A program made the position numbers and the translations under genes. Positions 53,841 through 62,592 of a stretch of DNA of 64,000 nucleotides are shown here, in pieces. Origin of the DNA: Ignavibacteria bacterium. GTDB lineage: Bacteria > Bacteroidota > Ignavibacteria > Ignavibacteriales > SURF-24. Numbering within the stretch: position 1 is the stretch's first letter; each line of letters begins with the position of its first letter. The notes under the pieces are model-generated. The model was not told the origin of the DNA, did not search any database, and was given only the letters and a program-made list of their open reading frames with translations. Location of the stretch: NCBI GenBank assembly GCA_025612375.1, contig JAAXKN010000020.1, positions 17,378 through 81,377 on the forward strand. The letters are read 5' to 3'.

Positions 53841-55769
53841 ATGGGAGCCAATTTGAAGCCTTTTAAATTTTTAGTTTTTGTTTCTTTATGTTTTATATTT
53901 TTCTCCTCCGGAAAGATATTCTCACAGGTTACGAGGCAGGATTCACTGGCTCTTATAGACTTTTTTAATTCCACTAAAGGCTCCTCATGGACAAATCATA
54001 CAAACTGGTTAAGCAGCATGCCTGTAGGACAGTGGTATGGTGTTACGGTAAAAAATAACCGTGTTGAAAAGATTTCATTTGAGCTGGCTAATAACCTGCA
54101 GGATTCAATTCCCCCTTCATTCGGCAGTCTTACAGAATTAAAAGAACTAAACTTAAACTATAACAGTTTAACTTCTATTCCTCATGAAATTGGAAGCCTT
54201 AAGGCTTTGGAAAAATTTTCCATTAGGAGCAATCTTCTTAAGTCAGTTCCTGCGGAGATCTCGGAGCTTCGGGCACTTAAGGATCTGGAGCTTTCAGATA
54301 ATTATCTTTCCGCCCTTCCGGATTCACTTGGAAAGCTTGAGAATCTTGAAGTGCTTAAAGCAGAAAACAACCAAATTTCAGAAGTGCCTTCTTCCCTGGA
54401 AAGTCTTAAACACTTAAGATCGCTCATTATTTCAGGGAATCTTCTTCCCGACATTCCCTTATTTTTAAGCCACATGAGTTCTCTCAGGGTGCTTAACGTT
54501 GGAGTAAACCCTGTTCCTGAAATCCCCCTGGAAATTGCCCATATGGACAGCCTGATTGAATTTTATGCCGATGGATGCCAGATTACTTCAATTCCTCCAG
54601 AGATTACGGGAATGAGGCTGCTTGCAAAGCTTGACCTAAGGGGTAACCTAATAAGCAGTGTGCCCCAGGCGGTTGACAGCCTTAACAACTTAAAGGAATT
54701 GTATCTGGATAATAACCGCCTGACAAAACTTCCTCTGGAAATAGGCGGACTGAAAAATCTTAAGATCCTTTCACTCAGGTACAACCACATAACCGAGCTA
54801 CCGGCTTCAATCGGAGGTCTTAAAAATCTTGATGAACTGGAGCTGCAGTACAACAGGCTTTCCTCAATCCCCAAAGAGATGGGGAGCATGGATAGTCTTA
54901 AGTATTTATATCTTAACAACAATCTTTTAACCGACAGCATCCCTAAAGAGCTTGGAAACCTGAAGAGCCTGGTTTACCTGTCCTTAAACCAGAATTTTCT
55001 TACGGGTTCAATTCCTGCATCTCTGGGTAAAATGGGAAAACTGCAATACCTGTACCTTGAAGTAAATGAGCTGGATTCACTGCCCGACTTTTCAGGTGAT
55101 ACGTCACTTGTAACTTTGACAGCATATGATAACCACCTTACATTTGAGGATATTGAGCCGGTACTGAAGCTCCACAATGTCAGCTTTTACTATGGGCCGC
55201 AGGACAGCATAGGAAAATATACAGACACTATAATACACACCGGGGATGTAATTAAACTCTCGGTTAAAGTAGGCGGGTCGGATAACAGGTATCAGTGGTT
55301 CAAAAATGAAATTATGATTCCGGGGGCGAACTCGGATGTTTTTAATCTTAATCCCAAAGATTCACTTGCCTCAGGTTCATACAACTGTATGATTACAAGC
55401 GGCATTGCAAAGGACCTGGCAATTTACAGCCGTCCTGTAAACGTTGTTATAGGTGAAATGACAGCTGTCTTAAAAGACATAGAGGTTCCAAAGGTCTTTG
55501 AGCTGCACCAGAATTTCCCGAATCCCTTTAACCCATCAACACGGATCAGCTACGACATACCGAAAGAGGGAAGGGTAGTCTTAAAAATTTATTCAATGGA
55601 TGGGCGTGAAGTTGCAACAATTGTAGATGAGTATGAGCAGGCGGGGCGGAAAACCGCTATTTGGAATGGCCGCGACAGCCGCGGAAGCCAGGTAAGCTCA
55701 GGCATGTATTTCTACAAGCTCCAGTCGGGAGGGGAAATTAAAACCCGGAAGATGATGCTGCTTAAGTGA
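53841..55769 (+). CDS. Leucine-rich-repeat protein with T9SS sorting domain
   Basis: A 642-residue secreted protein. A signal peptide (to about residue 29) is followed by a plant-type LRR N-cap (LIDFFNSTKGSSWTNHTNW) and about fifteen LRRs of 23-24 residues (LKELNLNYNSLTSIPHEIGS pattern) to about residue 430. An Ig-like domain follows (about 460-535). The last 90 residues are a type A sorting domain (ELHQNFPNPFNPSTRISYDI ... KMMLLK). It probably mediates adhesion or binding at the surface after T9SS export. The LRR copies are diverged in DNA, so the array is old. Confidence 0.92.
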   Translation: MGANLKPFKFLVFVSLCFIFFSSGKIFSQVTRQDSLALIDFFNSTKGSSWTNHTNWLSSMPVGQWYGVTVKNNRVEKISFELANNLQDSIPPSFGSLTELKELNLNYNSLTSIPHEIGSLKALEKFSIRSNLLKSVPAEISELRALKDLELSDNYLSALPDSLGKLENLEVLKAENNQISEVPSSLESLKHLRSLIISGNLLPDIPLFLSHMSSLRVLNVGVNPVPEIPLEIAHMDSLIEFYADGCQITSIPPEITGMRLLAKLDLRGNLISSVPQAVDSLNNLKELYLDNNRLTKLPLEIGGLKNLKILSLRYNHITELPASIGGLKNLDELELQYNRLSSIPKEMGSMDSLKYLYLNNNLLTDSIPKELGNLKSLVYLSLNQNFLTGSIPASLGKMGKLQYLYLEVNELDSLPDFSGDTSLVTLTAYDNHLTFEDIEPVLKLHNVSFYYGPQDSIGKYTDTIIHTGDVIKLSVKVGGSDNRYQWFKNEIMIPGANSDVFNLNPKDSLASGSYNCMITSGIAKDLAIYSRPVNVVIGEMTAVLKDIEVPKVFELHQNFPNPFNPSTRISYDIPKEGRVVLKIYSMDGREVATIVDEYEQAGRKTAIWNGRDSRGSQVSSGMYFYKLQSGGEIKTRKMMLLK

Positions 55770-55790
55770 TCTATGCTAATATAATATGGC

Positions 55791-55840
55791 GTTTATGTAA
55801 TATGATGTTTAATGTAATATGATGTTTAATGTAATATGAC
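55791..55840 (+). repeat. 17-nt tandem repeat after LRR gene
   Basis: Three copies of GTTTAATGTAATATGAT (55791-55806 lacking one base, 55807-55823 and 55824-55840) begin 22 bases after the LRR gene's stop and lead into a hairpin-rich non-coding element. Confidence 0.85.
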
Positions 55841-55860
55841 GGAATACAGGTAACAGACAT

Positions 55861-55994
55861 AAAACCACTCGCGTGGTTTTTGGTTTTTTTTTTGTGGGGT
55901 GGGGTGTGTTGGTTATTCATAACCCAGGGTGTCTGCATCCCCTGCGGGGATTTGATACCCTGGGCTACAGATAGAAAACTGCTGACGCAGTTTT
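55861..55994 (+). other. Non-coding element of three nested or serial hairpins
   Basis: Three compact hairpins in 134 bases: AAAACCAC-TCGC-GTGGTTTT (55861-55880) followed by TGG and ten T; an outer CCCAGGGT/ACCCTGGG stem (55923-55930 and 55957-55964) around an inner ATCCCC-TGC-GGGGAT hairpin; and AAAACTGC-TGAC-GCAGTTTT (55975-55994). The first and third share one design: AAAAC, three pairs, a four-base loop. The first can act as an intrinsic terminator for the LRR gene. The whole resembles a REP/BIME-like or miniature mobile palindromic unit rather than coding DNA. The region between 55995 and 56059 holds nothing recognised. Confidence 0.6.
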
Positions 55995-56059
55995 TGTGCG
56001 GGAACATGAGGCTGTAATTCATTTGTATAAATGCAGCTATGAAAAATTAAATGTGAGTT

Positions 56060-56740
56060 ATGAGTAAAATATTATTTGCCTGTGTCCTTCTTATATTTGG
56101 CTGTTCCCGCGCATTTGCACAAGTTCCCTCTTCACAGGAGGCAAGGGTGGATTCACTTGTGGCCCGGCTTGATGAAAATAATAAAAGAAGCGTAAGCGCT
56201 TTTTATAAAAGCGTATTTGCAATAGACAGCCTGGCTGAAGAGCCGCTCCTGAAAAATATGGTACTTAAGAACCCGCTGGAGAAAAAATCCGTCCTGTCTC
56301 ACGCCCTGGTCTACGTCAGCAAGAAAAATATTCTTAACGAGCTTGTTGGGGCATATGGTAAAACAACAGATACGCTTTCCCGGGATATGATAGTCTACAC
56401 AATTCTTGGTGTCCGGTATAAATTCAGCACAAACTCCAATCTGAAGCTTAACCCTGACAAGGAGATATTCCCACTTCTTATCAACACTTTAACAGACACG
56501 CTTGATATATCTTCAATTGCTGAAGGTATCAAAAAAATAAACGGCATAGCCTGGCTGGCAATTGAAAAATGGGGTGAGTTCAAAGACCTGAAGGAAATAT
56601 TCTCACGGGATCTTCTGAATACGTCTTTTGAAGAACAAAAAGATATTCAGAAAACGCTTCTTAAATGGTGGAAGAAAAAAAAACGCGTGGTTTACTGGGA
56701 TGATAATACAAAGATGTTTACAGTGCCAGTGAAAAATTAG
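56060..56740 (+). CDS. Exported protein of unknown function
   Basis: A 226-residue exported protein. The signal peptide MSKILFACVLLIFGCSRAFA is probably cleaved at AFA-Q; the LIFGC stretch could instead be a lipobox. The mature part is helical and charged with repeated leucine-rich helices, reminiscent of a HEAT-like fold, but no family is recognised. There are no catalytic motifs. It is not clearly linked to its neighbours: the hairpin element lies upstream and menH starts 91 bases downstream. Confidence 0.65.
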   Translation: MSKILFACVLLIFGCSRAFAQVPSSQEARVDSLVARLDENNKRSVSAFYKSVFAIDSLAEEPLLKNMVLKNPLEKKSVLSHALVYVSKKNILNELVGAYGKTTDTLSRDMIVYTILGVRYKFSTNSNLKLNPDKEIFPLLINTLTDTLDISSIAEGIKKINGIAWLAIEKWGEFKDLKEIFSRDLLNTSFEEQKDIQKTLLKWWKKKKRVVYWDDNTKMFTVPVKN

Positions 56741-56831
56741 CAAGATAAGGCTGTCTTATAAGGGGAAATTATTTCTCAACGGGAAATTACAAAAAGTTGT
56801 AAATTTGAGTATTAACATTCCCCATAGACTC

Positions 56832-57668
56832 ATGATAATAAAATTAAAAGACACAGAATTAAATGTTGAAACCCCTCATTCTTCATCCGAAGGGGCAACT
56901 CCTGTAGTATTCCTGCACGGCTTTACCGGTTCTTCAGGCGACTGGAAGTTCCTCTTCAACCGGCTTCCGCAAGGCTATAGCCCATACGCCATAGACATAA
57001 TAGGCCACGGGAGAAGCTCTTCTCCTGCCGATGCATCGCTTTATTCAGCAGAGGCAATTTCAAACCAGATACTTGGCGTTATTCACTACTTTAATCTTAA
57101 GAAAGTAATTTTAGCGGGCTATTCCATGGGAGGGCGCGCAGCCCTGTCATTTGCGGTTGAAAATCCGGGCTTGCTGAAAGGACTCATTCTTGAAAGTGCA
57201 ACAGCAGGTATTATTGATGAAAATGAAAGGCGTGAGCGTGCCTCTTCAGACCTGAGGCTTGCGGAGTTCATTGAAAACAATCCGATTGAGGCTTTTGCTG
57301 ATTACTGGATGGATGTGCCTCTTTTTGCCACACTTAAAAAGCTGCCTGAAAATGTCTATGCCGAAGTAAAGCAGAAGAAAATAAATAACAGCAAAACAGG
57401 GCTTGCCAACTCTCTCAGGGGTTTTTCAACGGGAGTGATGCCGCAGCTGTGGGATAAACTTGAGAACATAAACTGCAGAACAATGCTTATTACAGGAGAG
57501 CTGGATAAAAAGTTTACAGGCATTAACATTGGAATGTCGCGGAAAATAAAACTTTCGGAGCATGAGGTAATAGAAAGTGCAGGGCATAATACCCATTTAG
57601 AAAGACCTGAAAATTTCTTAAATTTGTTAAACAGGTTTTTAACCGGCTTACAAAAGGCTGAAGGTTAA
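56832..57668 (+). CDS. menH: SHCHC synthase (alpha/beta hydrolase)
   Basis: The menaquinone-pathway enzyme that releases pyruvate from SEPHCHC to give SHCHC. A 278-residue alpha/beta-hydrolase with HGFTGSSGDW, the nucleophile elbow GYSMGG (Ser98), and the triad His in ESAGHNTHLERP near the C-terminus; the Asp lies in ITGELDKKF. I chose ATG 56832; a TTG at 56805 in frame would add nine residues, and neither has a clear ribosome site. It is the first of five men genes in a row (menH-B-A-C-E), which identifies it better than the fold alone would. Confidence 0.88.
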   Translation: MIIKLKDTELNVETPHSSSEGATPVVFLHGFTGSSGDWKFLFNRLPQGYSPYAIDIIGHGRSSSPADASLYSAEAISNQILGVIHYFNLKKVILAGYSMGGRAALSFAVENPGLLKGLILESATAGIIDENERRERASSDLRLAEFIENNPIEAFADYWMDVPLFATLKKLPENVYAEVKQKKINNSKTGLANSLRGFSTGVMPQLWDKLENINCRTMLITGELDKKFTGINIGMSRKIKLSEHEVIESAGHNTHLERPENFLNLLNRFLTGLQKAEG

Positions 57669-57720
57669 ATTTTGAGGACTACAGGACGTCCTTATAAACA
57701 ACAGTGAGAGGATTAAGACA

Positions 57721-58554
57721 ATGAAATTCGACTGGCAGAAGGCTAAGGAATACCAGGATATCATATATGAGAAGATGGATGGCATAGCCAAAGTTACCAT
57801 CAACCGCCCCGAGGTCAGAAATGCTTTCAGACCCGAGACGGTAATGGAAATGTACGATGCTTTTATTGACGCAAGGGAGGATCCCGAAATCGGCGTCATA
57901 CTGCTTACAGGTCAGGGTCCGGCAAAAGACGGCAAGTATGCATTCTGCTCCGGAGGCGACCAGAGGATAAGGGGAGACCAGGGTTACGTAGGGCACGATG
58001 GCGTGCCGAGGCTTAATGTACTGGATCTTCAGAAGTTAATACGCAGCATACCGAAGCCCGTAATTGCGCTTGTTGCAGGTTATGCAATAGGCGGCGGCCA
58101 TGTGCTTCATGTTGTATGCGACCTTACGATTGCAGCCGATAACGCCATTTTCGGGCAGACAGGCCCCAAAGTCGGGAGCTTCGACGGCGGCTTCGGCGCA
58201 AGCTACCTTGCAAGGCTCGTGGGGCAGAAGAAGGCCCGCGAGATATGGTACCTCTGCCGGCAGTATAACGCGCAGGAAGCCGTGGATATGGGGCTTGTAA
58301 ATAAAGTTGTTCCGGTAGAAAATCTTGAAGAAGAAGGTGTTGAGTGGGCTAAAGAGATACTGGAGAAGAGCCCTCTTTCAATACGCGTGCTTAAATCTGC
58401 TTTTAATGCCGAGCTGGACGGGCAGCAGGGGATACAGGAACTGGCAGGCAATGCAACACTGCTTTACTATATGAGTGAAGAAGCGCAGGAAGGTAAAAAA
58501 GCCTATCTGGAAAAAAGAAAGCCTGATTTTAATAAATTCCCAAGACTGCCATAG
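57721..58554 (+). CDS. menB: 1,4-dihydroxy-2-naphthoyl-CoA synthase
   Basis: A crotonase-fold ring-closing enzyme converting OSB-CoA to DHNA-CoA. The 277 residues show the MenB features: [39 protein letters not shown] (oxyanion-hole glycines), [15 protein letters not shown] and the C-terminal [12 protein letters not shown] tail. The length and the SFDGG motif separate it from ordinary enoyl-CoA hydratases. A GAGAGGA site precedes the start. It lies 52 bases after menH and 32 bases before the chosen menA start. Confidence 0.97.
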   Translation: MKFDWQKAKEYQDIIYEKMDGIAKVTINRPEVRNAFRPETVMEMYDAFIDAREDPEIGVILLTGQGPAKDGKYAFCSGGDQRIRGDQGYVGHDGVPRLNVLDLQKLIRSIPKPVIALVAGYAIGGGHVLHVVCDLTIAADNAIFGQTGPKVGSFDGGFGASYLARLVGQKKAREIWYLCRQYNAQEAVDMGLVNKVVPVENLEEEGVEWAKEILEKSPLSIRVLKSAFNAELDGQQGIQELAGNATLLYYMSEEAQEGKKAYLEKRKPDFNKFPRLP

Positions 58555-58586
58555 TGCTCTTTCTGAAAACGAAGAAAAATTATAAG

Positions 58587-59480
58587 ATGTCAAACGATAA
58601 ATATCCAAATAAATTTCAGGCGTGGGTTCTGGCAAGCCGCCCTAAGACGCTTCCAGCGGCTATAGTGCCCGTACTGGTTGGAACAGCACTGGCGGCCTAC
58701 GAAGGCTCCTTCATGCCACTTGCGGCTTTAGTGGCACTTTTGTGTTCACTCCTTATTCAGATAGGGACGAACTTTGTAAATGACCTTTACGACTTTCTTG
58801 CCGGGACGGATAAAAAAGACCGCCCGGGACCCTTGAGGGTTCTGGCAAACGAGCTGATTTCAGTTAAAGAAATGAAGATTGGCATTGCCATGGTTTTCGG
58901 TACGGCATTTCTTTTGGGCATGTACCTGGTTTATCTTGGGGGCCTGCCTGTGTTTATTATAGGAGTCCTGTCAATTCTTGCAGGAATGGCTTATACGGCA
59001 GGGCCTTACCCATTGGCATATAACGGGCTGGGGGATGTATTTGTATTCCTTTTCTTCGGGCTCGTTGGAACTGTGGGCACTTTCTACGTGCAGGCCTTAA
59101 GGTTTTCGGCTCTTTCTGTCTGGGCCTCAATTCCCGTAGGTGCGCTCATAACAAATATTCTTGTTGTTAACAACTATCGTGACCGTGAGGAAGACCGTGC
59201 GGCAGGCAAGAGGACCACTGCCGTTATATTCGGCAAAAGGTTTGCCCGGCTGCAGTATATAATTCTTCTTGGTGTAAGCTATCTTACGCCTGTAGTCATT
59301 TTTACGATTTATAAGCAGGATATCTGGGTCTTTCTGCCTCTTCTTACAATACCTCTGGGCTTCCACCTGATAAAGATGCTCTATTCGCTTGAGGGCTCCT
59401 ACTTAAATAAGACGCTGGAGCTGACGGCTAAACTTTCAGCCCTTTACGGGTTCCTTTTTGCAATCGGCATTCTTATATGA
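58587..59480 (+). CDS. menA: 1,4-dihydroxy-2-naphthoate polyprenyltransferase
   Basis: The membrane prenyltransferase that attaches the polyprenyl tail to DHNA and releases CO2, giving demethylmenaquinone. With ATG 58587 it has 297 residues and about eight to nine membrane helices. Two Asp-rich motifs are visible: NDLYDFLAGTDKKDRPGPLR near residue 67 and NNYRDREEDRAAGKRT near residue 193. A GTG at 58554 would add eleven mostly basic residues; I prefer the ATG for the RPKTLPAAIVP family N-terminus. The end overlaps menC by 4 bases (ATGA). Confidence 0.95.
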   Translation: MSNDKYPNKFQAWVLASRPKTLPAAIVPVLVGTALAAYEGSFMPLAALVALLCSLLIQIGTNFVNDLYDFLAGTDKKDRPGPLRVLANELISVKEMKIGIAMVFGTAFLLGMYLVYLGGLPVFIIGVLSILAGMAYTAGPYPLAYNGLGDVFVFLFFGLVGTVGTFYVQALRFSALSVWASIPVGALITNILVVNNYRDREEDRAAGKRTTAVIFGKRFARLQYIILLGVSYLTPVVIFTIYKQDIWVFLPLLTIPLGFHLIKMLYSLEGSYLNKTLELTAKLSALYGFLFAIGILI

Positions 59481-60532
59481 AGCCGCCGGAAATAAAATAT
59501 ATCCCTTACGACATAAAATTAAATGAGCCCTTTCTTACTTCAGGAGGGGTGATAAGAAGCCGTAAGGGATTTTTTATTGCCATTAGTTTAAGTGAGAATG
59601 AAACTGCCCTGGGGGAAGCATCCCCTCTTCCGGAATTCGGAAGCGAGAGCTATAGCGAGGCTGAAAATGCCCTTCAAAACCTGTTTGGTCTAACAGTAAA
59701 TAAATCCCTTTTATTTGACCCCGAAGGATTTCAAAAGAAACTTGAGACCCTGGAAGCTCTTCCTGCTCTCAGGCACGGGCTTGAACAGGCCTGGCTTAAC
59801 TACAGGGCGCTTAATGAAAAGACTTCCCCGGACAGGCTCCTGAATGTACATCTGAAGGAAGAAGTTCATGTAAACGGTCTTATTGGGCTTCTTAGCCCCG
59901 ATGAAGTTTTAAGTAAAGCCCTGAGGCTTGTAAGTGAAGGCTTCAGGACGATTAAACTAAAAGCCGGGCGGGATAATTTTTCTGAAGATATAAAATCAGT
60001 CGGGCTTTTAAGGGAACACTTCGGCAGTAAAATAAATATACGCCTGGATGTAAACGGGAAGTGGACGCTTCCTGAAGCCTTGAAATACATAAAAGAGCTG
60101 GAGGAGTTAAGTCCTGAATATATTGAGCAGCCGGTAATGGGAAAAGAAGATTTCTTCCGTCTTGTGAAAGAGTCAAAGATTCCTCTTGCTGCTGACGAGA
60201 TAATAAGGAGCACAAGTGACGCTCTGGAAGTAATAGAAAAAGCTCCCGGGGCTCATCTTATACTAAAGCCTATGATGCTTGGCGGAATTACGTCTGCATT
60301 AAAGATCATGCACAATGCTGAAGCCTCAGGAAATAAAAGCGTCATATCTTCCTCTTTTGAAACTTCAGTTGGAAGAAGCGCTGCAATATTTCTTGCCGCG
60401 GCATCCAATGGCTCTTTGGCGCACGGGCTTGGAACAAAGGGTTTTCTTCAAAACGAGCCTTATTGCGACCCGTTTGAAATTAAGGGCGGTGTTATAAAAG
60501 TCAAGGGCTCAAGATTTAACAGCTTTAATTAA
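59477..60532 (+). CDS. menC: o-Succinylbenzoate synthase
   Basis: An enolase-superfamily dehydratase that turns SHCHC into o-succinylbenzoate. The 351 residues show the KLKAGRDN lysine motif, the metal-binding acidic residues in RLDVNGKW, EQPV and ADE, and a second lysine in HLILKPMMLGG. The SSSFETSVGR loop and AHGLGT end are typical of MenC rather than muconate or dipeptide epimerase members. It overlaps the menA stop by 4 bases and ends 2 bases before menE, so translation is coupled. Confidence 0.95.
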   Translation: MKPPEIKYIPYDIKLNEPFLTSGGVIRSRKGFFIAISLSENETALGEASPLPEFGSESYSEAENALQNLFGLTVNKSLLFDPEGFQKKLETLEALPALRHGLEQAWLNYRALNEKTSPDRLLNVHLKEEVHVNGLIGLLSPDEVLSKALRLVSEGFRTIKLKAGRDNFSEDIKSVGLLREHFGSKINIRLDVNGKWTLPEALKYIKELEELSPEYIEQPVMGKEDFFRLVKESKIPLAADEIIRSTSDALEVIEKAPGAHLILKPMMLGGITSALKIMHNAEASGNKSVISSSFETSVGRSAAIFLAAASNGSLAHGLGTKGFLQNEPYCDPFEIKGGVIKVKGSRFNSFN

Positions 60533-60534
60533 TT

Positions 60535-61998
60535 ATGACAGATTTCTACTTTTTTAATAAATATCTTCAGGTGCCGGAAGGCAGCCCCGCTATAATAAGC
60601 CGGGATGAAACTATTACCTACAGCGAACTTATAAGGCGCGCCGGTGCCTATGCGGCTTTCCTGCGGTCTATGGGCGTAAAAAAGGGGATGCACGCGGCTA
60701 TTCTAAGCTCAAACAATGCTGAGTTTATTATACTTATTGTGGCGTTGTGGAACCTGGGGGCGGTACCTGTTCCCTTAAATGTAAGGCTTTTGGATGAAGA
60801 CCTGGAGAAGCTGATACTTCACTCGGAAGCAGAATTTGTCTTCATACATGAAGAGCTTAAAGACAGGCTTTCCGGAATTAAGTCCGGAAGAATTATCTTT
60901 CCTGTTTTGACTAAGGGCGAAGATACAGAAGAAAGTAAAAGAGAGCTAAATCTTAATGAATGTGCCCTAATACTTTATACCTCGGGTACTACAGGCACGC
61001 CGAAGGGCGTAATGCATACATTCAGCACGCTTTCAGGAAGCGCCACGGCTTCTGACACGCTTTTAAGGCAGTCGGGTAAAGACCGCTGGCTTGCAAGCCT
61101 TCCTTTTTATCACATCGGGGGCTTTTCCATTCCCGTCCGTGCACTGCTCTATGGTGCTGCAGTTGTAATCCCTCAGTCGCTTAAAACAGAGGACATTGCA
61201 GCAGCAGTTGAAGCCTTCAGGCCGACACTGATTTCTTTTGTTACCACCACTTTAAGGCGTTTAATTGAAATGGGGGTTAAACCCAATAAAGAGCTGCGTT
61301 TTATGCTTCTTGGCGGTGGGCCTGTAGATTCGAGCCTGGCGCAGAGTGCGCTTGAAGAAAACTGGAGGGCTGTTAAGGTATACGGAAGCACTGAAACGGC
61401 TACGCTTGTAAGCGCCGTGGAAATTGAGAAGCATCCTGAAAAGCTCTCTTCGGCAGGGCGTGCCTTAAAAGGCAATATAATTATGATAATTGATGAAGAG
61501 GGGCGGGAGGTTAATTTAGGCCAGAGCGGGGAAATTATTGTTAAAGGCCCGTCTGTTATGGCAGGCTACTGGAATAACGCTGAAGAGACCTCAAAAAAGC
61601 TCATTGAAGGCTATTATCACACAGGGGACCTGGGGCATATGGACAGTGAGGGCTACCTTTACGTTGAAGCCCGCAGGACGGACCTTATTATTTCAGGAGG
61701 GGAGAATGTGAACCCCCTGGAAGTTGAAGATGCAATTCTAAGGCACCCCAGTGTCAGGGAAGCCTGCGTCTTTGCTCTTGAAGACAGGGAATGGGGGCAG
61801 ACGGTTGCAGCTGCAGTGATAAAAAAGGGGGATCTTCAGGCAGAAGAGCTGGCAGTGTTTTTAAGAAGCCACCTGGCTTCTTACAAGATCCCGCGCAGGA
61901 TATTTTTTACAGAGGAACTGCCCAGAACATCTTTAGGGAAGATGAGGCGCGACTATATAAGGGAAATATTCCAAAAGAGCCAGTTTAAGCATTCATAA
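60535..61998 (+). CDS. menE: o-Succinylbenzoate-CoA ligase
   Basis: An ANL-superfamily adenylating enzyme that activates o-succinylbenzoate to OSB-CoA. The 487 residues include the P-loop LYTSGTTGTPKGVMHTF, the YGSTETAT motif, HTGDLGHMDSEGYLYVEARR hinge region, DLIISGGENVNPLEVE and the catalytic lysine near SLGKMRRDY at the C-terminus. It starts 2 bases after menC. Its last 14 bases overlap the end of the convergent thioesterase gene on the other strand. Confidence 0.96.
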   Translation: MTDFYFFNKYLQVPEGSPAIISRDETITYSELIRRAGAYAAFLRSMGVKKGMHAAILSSNNAEFIILIVALWNLGAVPVPLNVRLLDEDLEKLILHSEAEFVFIHEELKDRLSGIKSGRIIFPVLTKGEDTEESKRELNLNECALILYTSGTTGTPKGVMHTFSTLSGSATASDTLLRQSGKDRWLASLPFYHIGGFSIPVRALLYGAAVVIPQSLKTEDIAAAVEAFRPTLISFVTTTLRRLIEMGVKPNKELRFMLLGGGPVDSSLAQSALEENWRAVKVYGSTETATLVSAVEIEKHPEKLSSAGRALKGNIIMIIDEEGREVNLGQSGEIIVKGPSVMAGYWNNAEETSKKLIEGYYHTGDLGHMDSEGYLYVEARRTDLIISGGENVNPLEVEDAILRHPSVREACVFALEDREWGQTVAAAVIKKGDLQAEELAVFLRSHLASYKIPRRIFFTEELPRTSLGKMRRDYIREIFQKSQFKHS

Positions 61999-62380
61999 GG
62001 CAGTTTTTCAGGTCCTGCGGCAGAGGGGTTTTCTGCCAGCCGGACTTAAGTACCGAAACGTGTACGGTTTTAACCCTGGCGCACACTTCGCCTTTGGGGC
62101 TTATAACCTCATAGCTAAGCTCAAAAGAAGATTCCTTAAGAGCTGAGAGGGTAAGCTGAACTGTGGCTTTTTCACCCGGCATAATGGGCCTCAGGAAGTC
62201 CGCCTCTGAATGCACCAGGGGGAGGGCAAACTGATCATCTTTGAAGTAATCCCTTTCCAGATCCCCATTCTGAAGCAATTCTTCGTATGCTGAATGTGCT
62301 ATCTTAAAAATATTCCCGAAAAACATGACGCCTGCGGGGTCACAGTCGAAAAAGTTGATTTTTGTTTCAGTCCGGAACAT
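61985..62380 (-). CDS. Hot-dog acyl-CoA thioesterase, candidate DHNA-CoA hydrolase
   Basis: A 131-residue 4-hydroxybenzoyl-CoA-type thioesterase. The catalytic motif is INFFDCDPAGVMFFGNIFK, with the Asp in DPAG as the expected catalytic residue of the 4HBT subfamily. In other bacteria such proteins next to men genes hydrolyse DHNA-CoA to DHNA, the step between menB and menA. Here it is convergent with menE (14-base overlap), not in the operon, so the assignment is by fold and proximity. A tol-pal-type YbgC thioesterase is the main alternative. Confidence 0.85.
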   Translation of the reverse strand: MFRTETKINFFDCDPAGVMFFGNIFKIAHSAYEELLQNGDLERDYFKDDQFALPLVHSEADFLRPIMPGEKATVQLTLSALKESSFELSYEVISPKGEVCARVKTVHVSVLKSGWQKTPLPQDLKNCLMNA

Positions 62381-62592
62381 TAGTTTTCCTTAATTTTATG
62401 ACTAAATTTAAGCAAATAGCATTAAATTCACAGAATCTTTTTTCTGTGAAAAATGGTTTAAATAACAGGGGGGAGCGGGGTATTGGGATATTTTTATACC
62501 TTATAAATCCCCAAAAACTAAGGAGAAATTTTCTTAAATTTCGTGCGCGGAATTTTTCAGCTACATTTTAGGCTATTAATTTTACGGAAAAA

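Noticed and set aside
55771..56022. Minus-strand 83-residue frame
   Set aside because: It runs through the hairpin element and the tandem repeats; composition and structure point to non-coding DNA.
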